Source: Rhodoferax sp. U2-2l (lineage in GTDB: Bacteria; Pseudomonadota; Gammaproteobacteria; Burkholderiales; Burkholderiaceae_C). From it: a DNA stretch of 64,000 nucleotides. Below, piece after piece: positions 44,621 through 52,723 of this stretch. Every line of letters begins with the position of its first letter. The first letter of the stretch is position 1. Location of the stretch: assembly GCF_020594515.1 (NCBI RefSeq), contig NZ_JAJCTH010000005.1:1-64000 (forward strand). Reading direction: 5' to 3'. The position numbers were made by a program, and so were the translations under genes. The notes under the pieces were generated by a model. The model was given only the letters and a program-made list of their open reading frames with translations, did no database searches and was not told the origin of the DNA.

Positions 44621-45403
44621 ATGCCACAAGCCCCCGTCTTTTTTATCTCCCACGGCGCACCCACCTTTGCCATCGAACCCGGCCAGTTGGGCCCCCGCCT
44701 GCAAGCGCTGGGCCGCCAGTTGGCTGGCGCCCAAGCCGTGCTGGTGGTGTCGCCCCATTGGCAAACACGTGATGTGCAAGTGATGACCACGGCCCAACCC
44801 GACACGGTGCATGACTTTGGCGGCTTTCCGGCCGAGCTGTACACGCTGCGCTACCCCGCCAGCGGCCAGCCTGACGTCGCTCTGGCGGCAGCCCGGTTGC
44901 TGTCCGACACCGGTTTTGCCACCACCCTGGATGACCAGCGCGGGCTGGACCACGGCGCCTGGGTGCCGCTGAGCCACTTGCTGCCTGACGCCAAGGTGCC
45001 GGTGTTTCAGGTCTCCATGCCGCACACGCTGTCCACGGCCCAAGCCTGGCAGCTCGGTCAGGCGCTCTCGCCCCTGCGTGCGCAGGGCGTGGTGATCGTG
45101 GCCTCGGGCAGCATGACCCACAACCTGTACGAATTCCGACCTGGCAGCACCCGGACCGAGCCCTACGTGTCCGAATTTGCCGCCTGGGTGCGCGCTGCCG
45201 TGCTGGCCAACAGCATCGACGCGCTAATCCACTACCGTGAACTGGCGCCACACGCCCAACGCGCCCACCCGACCGAGGAACACTTTTTGCCGCTGCTGGT
45301 GGCTTTGGGTGCCAAAGGCGATGACGCTGCACAGGTGATCGATGACGCCATCACCCACGCCGTGTTGTCGATGGAATCGTATGTCTGGGGCCTGCCCGCA
45401 TGA
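44621..45403 (+). CDS. Class III extradiol ring-cleavage dioxygenase (DODA/LigB type)
   Basis: 260 residues from ATG 44621. The LigB-superfamily core has ISHGAPT (metal His), VSPHWQTR (second His), DHGAWVPLSHL and AHPTEEHFLPLLVALG. The family includes 4,5-DOPA dioxygenase and bacterial YgiD-type enzymes, which use Zn or Fe(II) and cleave catechols. The substrate is unknown. Its stop overlaps the esterase gene's ATG by 4 bp (45400-45403). Confidence 0.88.
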   Translation: MPQAPVFFISHGAPTFAIEPGQLGPRLQALGRQLAGAQAVLVVSPHWQTRDVQVMTTAQPDTVHDFGGFPAELYTLRYPASGQPDVALAAARLLSDTGFATTLDDQRGLDHGAWVPLSHLLPDAKVPVFQVSMPHTLSTAQAWQLGQALSPLRAQGVVIVASGSMTHNLYEFRPGSTRTEPYVSEFAAWVRAAVLANSIDALIHYRELAPHAQRAHPTEEHFLPLLVALGAKGDDAAQVIDDAITHAVLSMESYVWGLPA

Positions 45404-46095
45404 ACGTCGCACCCGAAAATCTTGGCGACTTACAAACAGACCCGCACCTGGGGCTGTCCTACCGGCTGGTCCAACCCGCGCCCGCCAACCCACATCGCTG
45501 TGTGATCCTGCTGCACGGCGTGGGCAGCAACGAGGTCAACATGGCGGGCCTGGCGCGCGGCATGGACCCGGCCACGCTGGTCATCCTGGCGCGTGGCCCG
45601 TTGACGCTGGGGCCCGGCCAGTTCGCCTGGTTTCGCGTCGCCTTCACCGCCCAGGGGCCCAGCGCCAATATCGAGGAAGCCAAGCGCAGCCGCCAGACGC
45701 TGACCCAGTTTGTGCAACGGGTGCAAGCCCGTTATGGCATCACACCGGCCCAGACGGTCATGGCGGGCTTCAGCCAGGGCGGCATCATGAGCGCCAGCGT
45801 GGCCTTGAGCAACCCGGAATCCGTCGCGGGTTTTGGCCTGCTGTGCGGGCGCATCCCGCCAGAGTTGGAACCGCATTTGGCGACCAAAGAGCGCCTGGCG
45901 AAGCTCAAGGCCTTTGTCGGCCATGGTGAGCACGACAAGGTGCTGCCGGTGGCCTGGGCACACCGGTCCGACGCGCTGCTGACGCAGCTGGGCGTGGCAC
46001 ACGCGTTTCATCTGTACCCGACGGACCACAGCATCAGCGCGGCCATGCAAACTGACTTTTTGGCCTGGTTGGCGTCGCTGAACCCGCAGCCCTGA
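45400..46095 (+). CDS. Phospholipase/carboxylesterase-family alpha/beta hydrolase
   Basis: 231 residues of the YpfH/Est-type fold: VILLHGVGSNE (oxyanion), GFSQGGIMSA with the nucleophile, GHGEHDKVLPV with the acid and TDHSIS with the catalytic His. Coupled to the dioxygenase gene by ATGA, so the two may work on one aromatic ester pathway; this is inference. Confidence 0.87.
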   Translation: MNVAPENLGDLQTDPHLGLSYRLVQPAPANPHRCVILLHGVGSNEVNMAGLARGMDPATLVILARGPLTLGPGQFAWFRVAFTAQGPSANIEEAKRSRQTLTQFVQRVQARYGITPAQTVMAGFSQGGIMSASVALSNPESVAGFGLLCGRIPPELEPHLATKERLAKLKAFVGHGEHDKVLPVAWAHRSDALLTQLGVAHAFHLYPTDHSISAAMQTDFLAWLASLNPQP

Positions 46096-46108
46096 GCGGA
46101 ACCAGCGC

Positions 46109-46665
46109 ATGCCACCCACCCACTTTGAAACCCTGATCACCACGCAGTTCCAAGCCGCCCGGGCGCGGCTTGCTGACGACAGCCCGTGGGTTTTGCTGCA
46201 CATCGGCACCGAGTTCACCGGCGTCGCGGTGGGTCGTGGCGCCGCACCGGAGGCGGTGATGGCGCTGACCATGGGCGCCCAAATCACCGCCCGGGAACAT
46301 TTCAAACACAACCCTCCAAGCCCGCTGGCGCTGGAAAACGCCATCGTCACCGTCGAAGATGAAGTTACCCGCGCCCACCCGTTGGTTCCCGCTGGCGCCC
46401 GGCTTGTCACCACCGATGCGGCGATCCGCGAGATCGCTGTCCTGCCTGGCATCGCCACAGGTGAGGTGCTGCGCCTGCCGCTGGACGCCGTGGAACGCAG
46501 CTTTGAGCGGCTGGCGCAAGTGTCGCTGGGCCAACCCGCGTCCCGAGACGGCTGCCCGCCAACAACGCCTTCGCGGCCACGCTGCTGATCCTGCGTGAGT
46601 TCATGCACCACTTGCAGTTTGACGACATCACCGTGCTGCCAGGTGACGCGCAGATGCCCCCGTGA
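46109..46665 (+). pseudogene. Conserved hypothetical gene, frameshifted near its 3' end
   Basis: The frame from ATG 46109 (MPPTHFETLITTQFQAARAR) runs coherently to about residue 145, then ends in an unlikely Pro/Arg tail at 46588. The +2 frame from about 46545 continues as NNAFAATLLILREFMHHLQF then DDITVLPG to a stop at 46665, with normal codon bias. Restoring one C in GACGGCTGCCCGCC joins them (about 185 residues). Either a recent 1-bp deletion or a sequencing error. The protein has no domain I recognise. It follows the esterase gene by 13 bp. Confidence 0.7.
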
Positions 46666-46730
46666 TCCAGCGCGGCAAGCCAACCGGTCCGTCACGGTTG
46701 GACCATGTTCAGCCAGCGCCAGCACCCCGA

Positions 46731-47213
46731 TCAGCCAGCGCAAGCCCGCTGCCGCACGTAGCTGATCAGCCCCTCACACGCGTCTTCCACCAGATCGAGC
46801 ACGTGCTCAAAGCCGCGCTCGCCGCCATAGTACGGGTCGGGCACCACCGGGCTGTTTTGCTGCTGGCAAAACTCGGTGAGGCGGCGCAGTTTGTGTTGGT
46901 GCTCGGGTGGGCAACCGTCTTGCAGCAGGGCCAGGTTGTCCCAGTCCATGGCCAAAATCAGGTCAAACGTCGCGTAGTCGGCCGCAACAACCTGCCGGGC
47001 GCGCAGGGCTGACAAGTCATAGCCGCGCCGCGCGGCTGCCGCTTGTGAGCGGGCGTCGGGCGGGCTGCCGGGGTGGTAGTTGTGGGTGCCGGCCGAATCC
47101 ACGTGCACGGCGTGGCCCAGGTTGTGGTCCATCACCTTCTGGCGGAACACGCCGTCGGCGGTGGGGCTGCGGCAGATGTTGCCCATGCAGACAAAAAGAA
47201 TGGCGTAACGCAT
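46731..47213 (-). CDS. Low-molecular-weight protein-tyrosine phosphatase
   Basis: 160 residues. The P-loop CMGNICRS (C-x5-R-S, Cys9) lies near the N-terminus and the general acid is in VPDPYYGG (about 124-131). Length and fold are typical of LMW-PTP, which in bacteria reverses tyrosine phosphorylation of BY-kinases, often in exopolysaccharide control; no kinase is nearby. It is downstream of chrA on the same strand, after a 94-bp gap. Confidence 0.92.
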   Translation of the reverse strand: MRYAILFVCMGNICRSPTADGVFRQKVMDHNLGHAVHVDSAGTHNYHPGSPPDARSQAAAARRGYDLSALRARQVVAADYATFDLILAMDWDNLALLQDGCPPEHQHKLRRLTEFCQQQNSPVVPDPYYGGERGFEHVLDLVEDACEGLISYVRQRACAG

Positions 47214-47307
47214 GAGGGTGTGTGTTTGGCGTAGGGGTGAGTCTGAAACTTGCCGACCAAGCGGCGACGTGATTGTGCAAGACGCGCAGGCAACGCTACC
47301 CAGAGCG

Positions 47308-48519
47308 CTACAACATCCCCAACAGCCACCCGGCCAACCCGCAGCCCAGCACCACCGCCCACGGCGGCAAGCGCCAGTGCATCAGCGCCAGCAAGGCCAG
47401 CAACACAACCGCCACATCCGTCAGGTGGGTGAGCGCACTGCCAGCCACCGGCCCGATCAGCGCCGCCAGCAACACCCCCACCACCGCCGCGTTGATGCCT
47501 GCCAGGGCCGACTGCGCCCGCTGGTTCTGCCGCAACCGATCCCAGAGGGGTAGCGCGCCAGCCACCAATAAAAACGACGGCAAGAAGATGGCGACCAGCG
47601 CCAGCATCGCACCCGTAACGCCGCCCAACGGGCCCGGCAACGCCGCGCCCAGAAACGCAGCAAAGGTGAACAGCGGCCCCGGCACCGCCTGCGCGGCACC
47701 GTAACCCGCCATGAACGCATCCAGGCTGACCCAGCCACGCGGCACCACCTCGGCCTGCAGCAAGGGCAGCACCACATGGCCGCCGCCAAACACCAGCGCG
47801 CCCACGCGGTAAAACACGCCAGCCACCTCCAGCGCGGCCTGCGGCCAAAGTTGTGCCGCCCAGGGCAAGCCCAGCAGGAGCATCAGAAACAGGAGCAACA
47901 AGCCCAGGCCCGTTCTACGCTTGACCGGGTAACTGGCCACATCCTGTCGCCGTGCCACGGGCGCGCCAGGCAAGCACAAACCCAAGCACCCAGCCACCAC
48001 CAGCACCGCCATCTGCACGCCCACCGCGCTGTACAGCAGCAACACGGCAGCCGCTGCCAACGCCAGGGCAACGCGCCACCCATCTGTGCAAAACAGCCGC
48101 GCCATGCCCCACACGGCCTGGGCCACCACGGCCACCGCCACCAGTTTCAGCCCATGCAGCAGACCGTGCGGCAGCCCCTCCACACCCTGCGCCAGCCCCA
48201 CACCCAAGGCTGCCAGCAACACCGCCGACGGCAGCGTGAACCCCAGCCAGGCTGCAGCGGCCCCGGCATACCCCGCGCGCAGCAAGCCAATGGCCATGCC
48301 CACCTGGCTGCTGGCCGGGCCGGGCAAAAACTGGCACAGCGCCACCAGGTCGGCATAGGCGTGCTCGGTCAGCCAGGCGCGGCGGGTGACCAACTCGTGG
48401 CGGAAATAGCCCAAATGCGCCACCGGTCCACCAAACGAGGTCAGGCCAAGGCGCAAAAACACGCCAAACACCTCCCAGGCGGGGGCACGGCTTGCGTGAA
48501 TCGGTGGTTGGGCGGGCAT
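47308..48519 (-). CDS. chrA: Chromate transporter ChrA (long-chain type)
   Basis: 403 residues, about ten to twelve helices in two homologous halves. The N-half signature GLTSFGGPVAHLGYFR with LVALCQFLPGPASSQVG is repeated in the C-half as GALVFGGGHVVLPLLQ and GYGAAQAVPGPLFTFAAFLG. The family exports chromate and sometimes sulfate-like anions. No chrB regulator is nearby, so regulation is unclear. Confidence 0.92.
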   Translation of the reverse strand: MPAQPPIHASRAPAWEVFGVFLRLGLTSFGGPVAHLGYFRHELVTRRAWLTEHAYADLVALCQFLPGPASSQVGMAIGLLRAGYAGAAAAWLGFTLPSAVLLAALGVGLAQGVEGLPHGLLHGLKLVAVAVVAQAVWGMARLFCTDGWRVALALAAAAVLLLYSAVGVQMAVLVVAGCLGLCLPGAPVARRQDVASYPVKRRTGLGLLLLFLMLLLGLPWAAQLWPQAALEVAGVFYRVGALVFGGGHVVLPLLQAEVVPRGWVSLDAFMAGYGAAQAVPGPLFTFAAFLGAALPGPLGGVTGAMLALVAIFLPSFLLVAGALPLWDRLRQNQRAQSALAGINAAVVGVLLAALIGPVAGSALTHLTDVAVVLLALLALMHWRLPPWAVVLGCGLAGWLLGML

Positions 48520-48585
48520 GGCGGGATGCTACCGGCAGGCGCACAAGCGTGCGCTGCTCCGCCAAGTCAGCACCCACCTCATCCT

Positions 48586-48990
48586 TTATTTGATCCAGCC
48601 ACGCGCTTTCATGCGTTCGCAGGCGTTTTGGCGCGGCGCCATCAGCGTCACACCTTTTTCTGTGGCGCGCGCCTGCATGGCTTGGTGTTGCTCGGCCTGC
48701 AGCGTCTTGCATTCTTCATACGTTTTGACCGAGCGCATCTGGGTCTGGTGGGCGATGCGTTCTTCAGCCGTCATCAGTGCCCAGCCTGGGGTGTTGGTGG
48801 TATCAAAACGCATGCCGCGCATGCCACCGGCGCCCGGACCCATCTGGCCAGCGCCCGCGCCAGGGCCAGCACCCTGCATGCCTGCGCCCGGGCCAGGGCC
48901 AGGGCCCATTTGGGCTAAAACGGAGGCCGACAAAGCGGCGGTCAGCACAGCGGTAAGGGCGATGCCTTTGAAAAGTGAGAAGGTTTTCAT
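48586..48990 (-). CDS. Secreted Gly/Pro/Met-rich protein, unknown function
   Basis: 134 residues with a Sec signal peptide (MKTFSLFKGIALTAVLTAAL, cleavage after VLA). Next is a low-complexity stretch (residues 27-58) of MGPGPGPGAG and MGPGAGGM-like repeats, then a Cys-containing C-terminal region (MTAEERIAHQTQMRSVKTYE and QNACERMKARGW) of a kind seen in small periplasmic proteins next to metal-responsive systems. It is divergent from the two-component system, 229 bp between starts. Confidence 0.72.
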   Translation of the reverse strand: MKTFSLFKGIALTAVLTAALSASVLAQMGPGPGPGAGMQGAGPGAGAGQMGPGAGGMRGMRFDTTNTPGWALMTAEERIAHQTQMRSVKTYEECKTLQAEQHQAMQARATEKGVTLMAPRQNACERMKARGWIK

Positions 48991-49218
48991 GATGAACTCC
49001 TTGGGTTAAACGGTTTGAGGCGGTCGCAGTTGCCTGCCGCCTTGACAGCCATTGGAGCGCTGTCGTGTAACCGGCCATACGGGTGGCAAGTGCCAATTTG
49101 CATCACCGTGTTGCACGCAAGCGCTGGGTTACAGTGCGTTACAAAACTGGCATCCTTCACAGCGGCTGCGCCACCCCCGGTGGGTTGTACGCTTGTGGTT
49201 GACCGATTTTTCACCACC

Positions 49219-49950
49219 ATGGACAAAAGCGACTGCATCCTGATCGTTGACGATGAGCCCGAGATCCGCCGCCTGCTGGTGGACTACCTGGCGCGCAATG
49301 GTTTTGAAGCCATGGCGGCTCGCGATGCCCGTGAAGCGTGGCACATGCTGGCGCACCACGCGGTTGACTTGCTGGTGCTGGACCTGATGTTGCCCGACAC
49401 CGACGGCCTGACCTTGTGCCGCGACCTGCGCGCCAAATCCAGTTTGCCGGTGATCATGCTCACCGCACGCGGCGAGGAGACCGACCGCATTGTGGGCATT
49501 GAGATGGGGGCCGATGACTATCTGGTCAAACCCTTCAACCCGCGCGAACTGCTGGCGCGCATCAAGTCCATCTTGCGACGCACCCGCGCGCTGCCGCCCA
49601 ACCTGCAACCCGAGCCGGTACGCTGCCTGCGTTTTGCCAACTGGTGCCTGGACACCGCCGAGCGCCTGCTGATTGACCCTGACGGGGTGGCCACACCTTT
49701 GTCGGGCGGTGAATTCCGGCTGTTGCGCATCCTGCTGGAGCACCCCAACCGGGTGGTCACCCGCGACCAGCTCACCGAGATGATCCATGGTCGAGAAGCC
49801 GAGGCCTATGACCGTGCCATCGACGTGCAGGTCAGCCGCCTGCGCCAGCGCCTGCACGACGACAGCCGCGAGCCGCAACTGATCAAAACCGTGCGTGGCG
49901 AGGGCTACGTGCTGGCTGCCAGTGTCCTCGCTGGCAACACATGCCCGTGA
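49219..49950 (+). CDS. OmpR-family response regulator
   Basis: 243 residues from ATG 49219. The receiver domain carries DDEP (acid pocket), phospho-acceptor Asp55 (VLDLMLPDTDG), the conserved Thr (TARGEE) and Lys (LVKPFNPREL). The C-terminal winged-helix domain (about 135-235) has TPLSGGEFRLLRILLEHP and AIDVQVSRLRQRL. It pairs with the overlapping histidine kinase; the divergent secreted protein gene is a likely target. Confidence 0.92.
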   Translation: MDKSDCILIVDDEPEIRRLLVDYLARNGFEAMAARDAREAWHMLAHHAVDLLVLDLMLPDTDGLTLCRDLRAKSSLPVIMLTARGEETDRIVGIEMGADDYLVKPFNPRELLARIKSILRRTRALPPNLQPEPVRCLRFANWCLDTAERLLIDPDGVATPLSGGEFRLLRILLEHPNRVVTRDQLTEMIHGREAEAYDRAIDVQVSRLRQRLHDDSREPQLIKTVRGEGYVLAASVLAGNTCP

Positions 49951-51257
49951 AGCTGCCGTCCAGCCTGTATGCCCGCGTGGCCCTGATCCTGCTGGCAGGT
50001 TTGCTGGTGGCGCAAGGAATGAGTTTGTGGCTGCAATGGGGCGAGCGCTCTGCCGTGGTCAGCCGGGCGCGTGGTCAGGGTTTTGCCGACCACATCGCCC
50101 GCACGATTCGGGTGCTGGAAGCCGCCGTGCTGCAGCAGCGCAGCGCCACCCTGCCCGCCCTGCAGGACGACGACCTGAGCGTGGCCCTGATCGACCTCAG
50201 TCAGGTGTCACCGATGGTCCCGCGCGGCGCCATCAGCGCCCTGATTGCCCAACGCCTGGGCAGCGAGCGCCAGATTCGCCACGTCGCCACTGCCAATGCA
50301 CCCCACCCATCAGACAGTGCCCAGCGCGGCTTCGACGTGCGGCTGGCCGACGGTCAGTGGGTTCGCATCACGATCAAACGAGGGGCTGAGTCGGCGGTGC
50401 CCGCGTGGTCCAACCGCCTGATGCTTCAACTGGTGTTGACCCTGACCATCGTCGCTGCGGTGGTGATGCTGGCGGTGCGCCAGGTGACCCGGCCGCTGCA
50501 GCAGTTGGCACAGGCGGCCGACACGCTGGGGCATGACCTGGACGCCCCAGCGCTACCTGAACAAGGCAGCGCTGAGACGCGCCGCGCCGCGCAGGCCTTC
50601 AACCGCATGCAAGGGCGCATCCAGCGGTTGGTGGGCGAGCGGGCACGGGCACTGGCAGCGGTCTCGCACGACTTGCGCACACCGCTTACGCGCCTGCGCC
50701 TGCGAACCGAACTCATCGACGACGCCTCCCTGCGCGAGCAGATGGGTGCCGATCTGGAGCGCATGGGCGCCATGCTGGACGGTACGCTGGACTACCTGCG
50801 CGCCCTGCAAACCAACGAGGTGGTGCGTTTGATCGACATCAACGCCCTGCTGGAAAGCATGACGGAAGACGCCCGGGTGCAGGGGCGCAGCATCCCGATC
50901 GACGGGCGGGCGTTGCAGCCATTTGCTGGGCGGCTGTCCGCATTGCGCCGCGCCTTGCAGAACCTGATCGACAACGCCTTCAAATACGGCGCCGGTGCCC
51001 GCATCAGCGTAGACGACAGCACGACCAGCCTGCGCATCACCGTGCAGGACGACGGCCCCGGCATTGCGCCCGAAGACCTGGCACACGTGACGGCGCCGTA
51101 TTTTCGCGGTGACAGCGAGCGCAGCCAGCAGGGCAGCGGCGTCGGGCTGGGGCTGTCGATCGTGCAGGACATTGTGCTGATGCATGGCGGCGCGCTGTTG
51201 CTGGCCAACCGCACACCCACCGGGCTGGCGGCCACCCTGGCATTTCCGCGCGGCTGA
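49941..51257 (+). CDS. Sensor histidine kinase
   Basis: 438 residues. Membrane helices lie at about 11-31 and 160-180, flanking a periplasmic sensor (about 32-159). HAMP follows at about 180-232, then the HisKA H-box (AAVSHDLRTPLTRLRL, His243) and the HATPase domain (NLIDNAFKYG, DDGPGI, GSGVGLGLSIV). The ATG overlaps the regulator's stop by 10 bp. The stimulus is unknown; it belongs to the EnvZ/OmpR class. Confidence 0.92.
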   Translation: MPVKLPSSLYARVALILLAGLLVAQGMSLWLQWGERSAVVSRARGQGFADHIARTIRVLEAAVLQQRSATLPALQDDDLSVALIDLSQVSPMVPRGAISALIAQRLGSERQIRHVATANAPHPSDSAQRGFDVRLADGQWVRITIKRGAESAVPAWSNRLMLQLVLTLTIVAAVVMLAVRQVTRPLQQLAQAADTLGHDLDAPALPEQGSAETRRAAQAFNRMQGRIQRLVGERARALAAVSHDLRTPLTRLRLRTELIDDASLREQMGADLERMGAMLDGTLDYLRALQTNEVVRLIDINALLESMTEDARVQGRSIPIDGRALQPFAGRLSALRRALQNLIDNAFKYGAGARISVDDSTTSLRITVQDDGPGIAPEDLAHVTAPYFRGDSERSQQGSGVGLGLSIVQDIVLMHGGALLLANRTPTGLAATLAFPRG

Positions 51258-51412
51258 AGTCCGAGTGCTGTTGCCACGAATGAACCACCATAGGCCCGGC
51301 TTTAGGGACTGAGGCAGAATCAGCCCATGATCGCAATTGATGTCTGGGCAACTGGCCCCTCCGGGTGCCGCTGCGGCCCAGACGGCGATCCCTTGTGTTT
51401 TTTTGCATCGTC

Positions 51413-52723
51413 ATGACCACCGCCCACCCCCCCGACCCCACCCTGAGCCTCACCAGCGCCGAGGCCCTGAACCGCGACTGTTATTGCCGCACCCTGAACC
51501 AACAACGTCTGCGTGAGCAACTGGAGGCCGACCCCAGCCTGCATGGCCTGCTGGACACGGTGCTGAAAACTCGCGCCAACCTGTTTTCCAGCAGCGTGGT
51601 GTTCATCTCTGAGAAGGTGCAAGCCCAGATCCGTGCCACCGTGCAAACGATTGAAAGGGTGGCGACCCTGCCCGGCTACCAGGCGCAGGCGCTGGCCCGC
51701 GCCAACCCGGTGGCGCACTTTGACTTCGGGCCGCAAAGTGTCTGCATGGGGTACGACTTTCACCTCAGCCGCCAGGGGCCGCAGCTCATCGAGATCAACA
51801 CCAACGCCGGCGGCCTGCTGCTCAACTCTGCGCTGGCCCGTGCGCAAGAGGCGTGTTGCGCCGAACTCGGCGGCGCCTTTGTCACCAGCCAACGCCAGAG
51901 CGCCCTGACCCGGACCATTTTTGACATGTTTGCCAGCGAGTGGCAGCGCCAGCGCGGCAACCAGCCCTGGCGCAACGTGGTGATTGTGGACAGCGCCCCG
52001 CAAGCGCAATACCTGGCGCCCGAATTTGAGCTGTTTCGCCAACTGTTTGCCGCGCAAGGCCTGCAGGCCTGGATTGCCGGCCCAACTGAGCTGCAATGGC
52101 AAGGCGGCCAACTGCTGCACCAGGGCACGCCGGTGGACATGGTCTACAACCGCCTGACCGACTTTTACCTGGAAGAACCTGCCCACCAAGCGCTGCGCCA
52201 GGCGTACGAAGCCGGTGCCGTGGTGCTGACCCCGCACCCGCGCGCCCATGCGCTGCTGGCCAACAAACGCAACCTGATCGCGCTGAGCCAGCAGCCGCTC
52301 TTGGCCGCCTGGGGTGCTGCAAGCAGCGACCGCCAGCTGCTGGCCGCCCATGTGCCCGCCACCCGGCTGGTGACGGCCGAGCGCGCCGATGAGTTGTGGG
52401 CGCAACGCCGCCAGTTGTTTTTCAAGCCGGTGGCTGGTTACGGTGCCAAAGCCGCCTACCGCGGCGACAAATTGACCAAGCGCGTCTGGGCCGAGATTCT
52501 GGCCGGTGACTTTGTGGCGCAGGCGCTGGTGCCGCCGTCCGAGCGGCTGATCGAGGTCGACGGCGTGGCCACCGACCTCAAGTTCGATTTGCGCGCCTTC
52601 ACCTACGCAGGTGAGGTGCAACTGCTGGCCGCGCGCATTTACAGCGGCCAGACAACCAACTTTCGCACCCCCGGTGGCGGCTTTGCGCCGGTCATCGTGG
52701 TGCCTGATCCGGAGACTTTCTGA
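51413..52723 (+). CDS. Circularly permuted ATP-grasp ligase
   Basis: 436 residues from ATG 51413. The ATP-grasp metal/phosphate motif EINTNAGGLLLN lies early (127-138), while the nucleotide-binding glycine loop FFKPVAGYGAKAAYRG comes late (336-351), followed by LKFDLRAFTYAG. That order is the reverse of normal ATP-grasp enzymes and marks the circularly permuted group. It would form an amide or peptide bond at ATP cost. Its TGA overlaps the amidotransferase ATG by one base, so the two products probably act together on one small peptide. Confidence 0.8.
   Translation: MTTAHPPDPTLSLTSAEALNRDCYCRTLNQQRLREQLEADPSLHGLLDTVLKTRANLFSSSVVFISEKVQAQIRATVQTIERVATLPGYQAQALARANPVAHFDFGPQSVCMGYDFHLSRQGPQLIEINTNAGGLLLNSALARAQEACCAELGGAFVTSQRQSALTRTIFDMFASEWQRQRGNQPWRNVVIVDSAPQAQYLAPEFELFRQLFAAQGLQAWIAGPTELQWQGGQLLHQGTPVDMVYNRLTDFYLEEPAHQALRQAYEAGAVVLTPHPRAHALLANKRNLIALSQQPLLAAWGAASSDRQLLAAHVPATRLVTAERADELWAQRRQLFFKPVAGYGAKAAYRGDKLTKRVWAEILAGDFVAQALVPPSERLIEVDGVATDLKFDLRAFTYAGEVQLLAARIYSGQTTNFRTPGGGFAPVIVVPDPETF

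Noticed and set aside
48830..48910. Tandem repeat DNA as a possible CRISPR or satellite
   Set aside because: The repeats are in-frame Gly/Pro/Met codons of the secreted protein, without spacer-repeat structure.
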